Assembly: GCA_046760905.1 (NCBI GenBank)
Contig: JBHIFB010000075.1
Coordinates: forward strand, 1 to 14,848
Source: JBHIFB01 sp046760905
GTDB lineage: Bacteria; Gemmatimonadota; CAZMKB01
Direction of reading: 5' to 3'
DNA: 14,848 bases
Shown here: positions 13,663 through 14,848 of the stretch, in pieces
Layout of the letters: each line of letters starts with the position of its first letter
Position numbering within the stretch: position 1 is the first letter of the stretch
Notes under the pieces: model-generated
Seen by the model: only the letters and a program-made list of their open reading frames with translations
What the model was told of the DNA's origin: nothing
Database searches by the model: none
Made by a program: the position numbers and the translations under genes

Positions 13663-14848
13663 TTAAATCTTCTGCCTGCTTTTGAAAGGAGAGCGAGCCC
13701 TGTTCCCGAGAGCCGAGTAAAGGAATTCAGGGGGCTCGAACTGAACACCCCAGGCTCTGTACATTTTCTCGAATCTGTGGACGAGCTGGGTACTACCCTG
13801 CATCGATGCAAAATAAAGAGGACCGCCCAGATGAGATGGAAAAATCCCGAGAGAGTCTATGGCACAATCGACAACCTCCGGGTGGGCAGCGATGCCTTCA
13901 CCGTAAACACGTATCGCCTCGCCTACGACAGAGTAAAAGAGCCTGTCTTTAATCACATCATCATAACGTGGTGAGTTCATCCCACCCCCTTCAGCCGGTA
14001 ATATGCTTTCATCAAGCCACGGACTGCCGTCGGTGTATACATAGAATCCCTTCTCGCCGTGCTTTCCCTCGATGCCAGATTCCCGGAATCTCACAGCAAC
14101 ATCAGGTGGATCGAATCTCTCACCGTTTCTCACTTTCAGCAACCCCGTGGTCTCCAGGTATGTCTCAAGCCCCAGGGCATCAAGACCCCAGAACGGTCCA
14201 CTCGACATTCCCGAGGAAAAGGCTACTTCTTCAACCCTTAGAATACCCGCTCCCTCCTCGACAAGTCTCAGCGCCTCTGTTATATAGGCGGTAAGAACCC
14301 TTTTGCACAATCCGGCAGGAGTCTCTCTGATGACTATGGTGAGAAGATCGAGAGTATCGAAAAAGGAGAGGAGCTCAGGTAATCCCTCTTCCTGCATCCT
14401 ATCGCACAGGGAGATCTCAATCACTCCCCTGTCCCCAACAGTGCCGCTTGAAGAAACTCCGTACACACGATGCCGAGACCGGAGAGGGATCTCGGAAACA
14501 AGGCAGGGAAGATGTTCTGTGTCTATCAGAAGATCGATCGTGGAAGGCATGCCGGCGATCACGTTCATTGCGCACTCTCCGACTTCTTCGATCCGCGCTT
14601 TTCTGCTCGCTATTATCACCAGACCGCTTGTGGCAAGACCATCCGCGTGGGTCGTGTGGAATATCCTGCGAGAAGCCTCCTCCCTGCCACCGAGCTGTTC
14701 CCTCAGGATGCGACTCAACTCTTCCCTGTCTTCTGTCACAAGCCTCACGGTGAACCCTTTTGAGGCGAACCTGGCTCCCCATTCGACGGTTCTCCTCGAA
14801 CCGCCAATTATAGTCACCACCTTCCCCTTTTCTCTGGACTCCAGCGCT
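13663..14848 (-). CDS. 3-hydroxyacyl-CoA dehydrogenase family protein with degenerate active site, 5' end probably outside window
   Basis: The frame is open to the right edge. GTG codons at 14820 and 14817, preceded by AAGGGGAAG, could also be the start, giving about 385 residues (numbering below from 14820). The fold is that of the HCDH part of FadB/FadJ: a Rossmann domain (1-165), then two C-terminal helical domains. Those are ETPAGLCKRVLTAYITEALRLVEEG (from 166) with GPFWGLDALGLETY, and KDRLFYSVVGEAIRVYGEGI (291-310) with FPSHLGGPLYFAS. The linker KGFYVY is typical too. Key residues are lost. The dinucleotide motif GxGxxG reads GGSRRT (6-11). The catalytic His of the HFFNP motif is replaced in GVSSSG (Ser123). 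The conserved SNTSS reads IDTEH. Glu135, the partner of the catalytic His, remains. It may be the C-terminal half of a larger hydratase/dehydrogenase fusion, or a stand-alone non-catalytic relative. Normal beta-oxidation activity is doubtful. Confidence 0.8.
   Translation of the reverse strand, partial: ALESREKGKVVTIIGGSRRTVEWGARFASKGFTVRLVTEDREELSRILREQLGGREEASRRIFHTTHADGLATSGLVIIASRKARIEEVGECAMNVIAGMPSTIDLLIDTEHLPCLVSEIPLRSRHRVYGVSSSGTVGDRGVIEISLCDRMQEEGLPELLSFFDTLDLLTIVIRETPAGLCKRVLTAYITEALRLVEEGAGILRVEEVAFSSGMSSGPFWGLDALGLETYLETTGLLKVRNGERFDPPDVAVRFRESGIEGKHGEKGFYVYTDGSPWLDESILPAEGGGMNSPRYDDVIKDRLFYSVVGEAIRVYGEGIAAHPEVVDCAIDSLGIFPSHLGGPLYFASMQGSTQLVHRFEKMYRAWGVQFEPPEFLYSALGNRARSPFKSRQKI

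Overview
The window looks like chromosomal sequence from an uncultured, diderm (outer-membrane) bacterium. It is of the kind seen in candidate phyla around the FCB group (Krumholzibacteriota, Eisenbacteria, Latescibacterota, Zixibacteria). That placement is an inference. It rests on envelope proteins (a lipobox amidase, an outer-membrane beta-barrel ending in Phe, an RND/MMPL transporter) and on large secreted proteins with FG-GAP and ASPIC/UnbV modules. The visible promoters are sigma-70-like (TTGAC- / TATAAT-like), which argues against Bacteroidota proper. No phage, IS, CRISPR, tRNA or rRNA was seen.

Layout. (1) 1-175: two copies of a 110-bp-period repeat with hairpin potential, cut by the left edge. 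(2) 229-1668: secreted HEXXH-containing putative metallopeptidase with a C-terminal jelly-roll-like domain. (3) 1820-4162: large lipoprotein N-acetylmuramoyl-alanine amidase carrying a second, catalytically dead amidase copy. (4) 4262-4804, minus strand: small lipoprotein with a ZU5-like domain. (5) 4805-5227: about 420 bp between divergent genes, holding a promoter for each. (6) 5228-9565: tight three-gene operon of a LolA-like periplasmic protein, an MMPL/RND exporter and a DUF1302-like outer-membrane barrel, probably one trans-envelope export or lipid-trafficking system. (7) 9723-10472: TerC-family membrane protein behind a strong promoter framed by a perfect 10-bp inverted repeat. (8) 10556-13576: secreted M28 metallopeptidase fused to seven FG-GAP repeats and an ASPIC/UnbV domain, with a fully consensus extended -10 promoter. 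(9) 13663 to the right edge, minus strand: a 3-hydroxyacyl-CoA dehydrogenase family protein whose cofactor and catalytic motifs have decayed.

The genes are mainly envelope and secretion functions. The three-gene operon is the only clear multi-gene unit. The others appear as single-gene transcription units with their own promoters. Two proteins are probable pseudoenzyme cases: the second amidase domain and the dehydrogenase-like protein. The most distinctive non-coding features are the left-edge repeat and the inverted repeats at two promoters.
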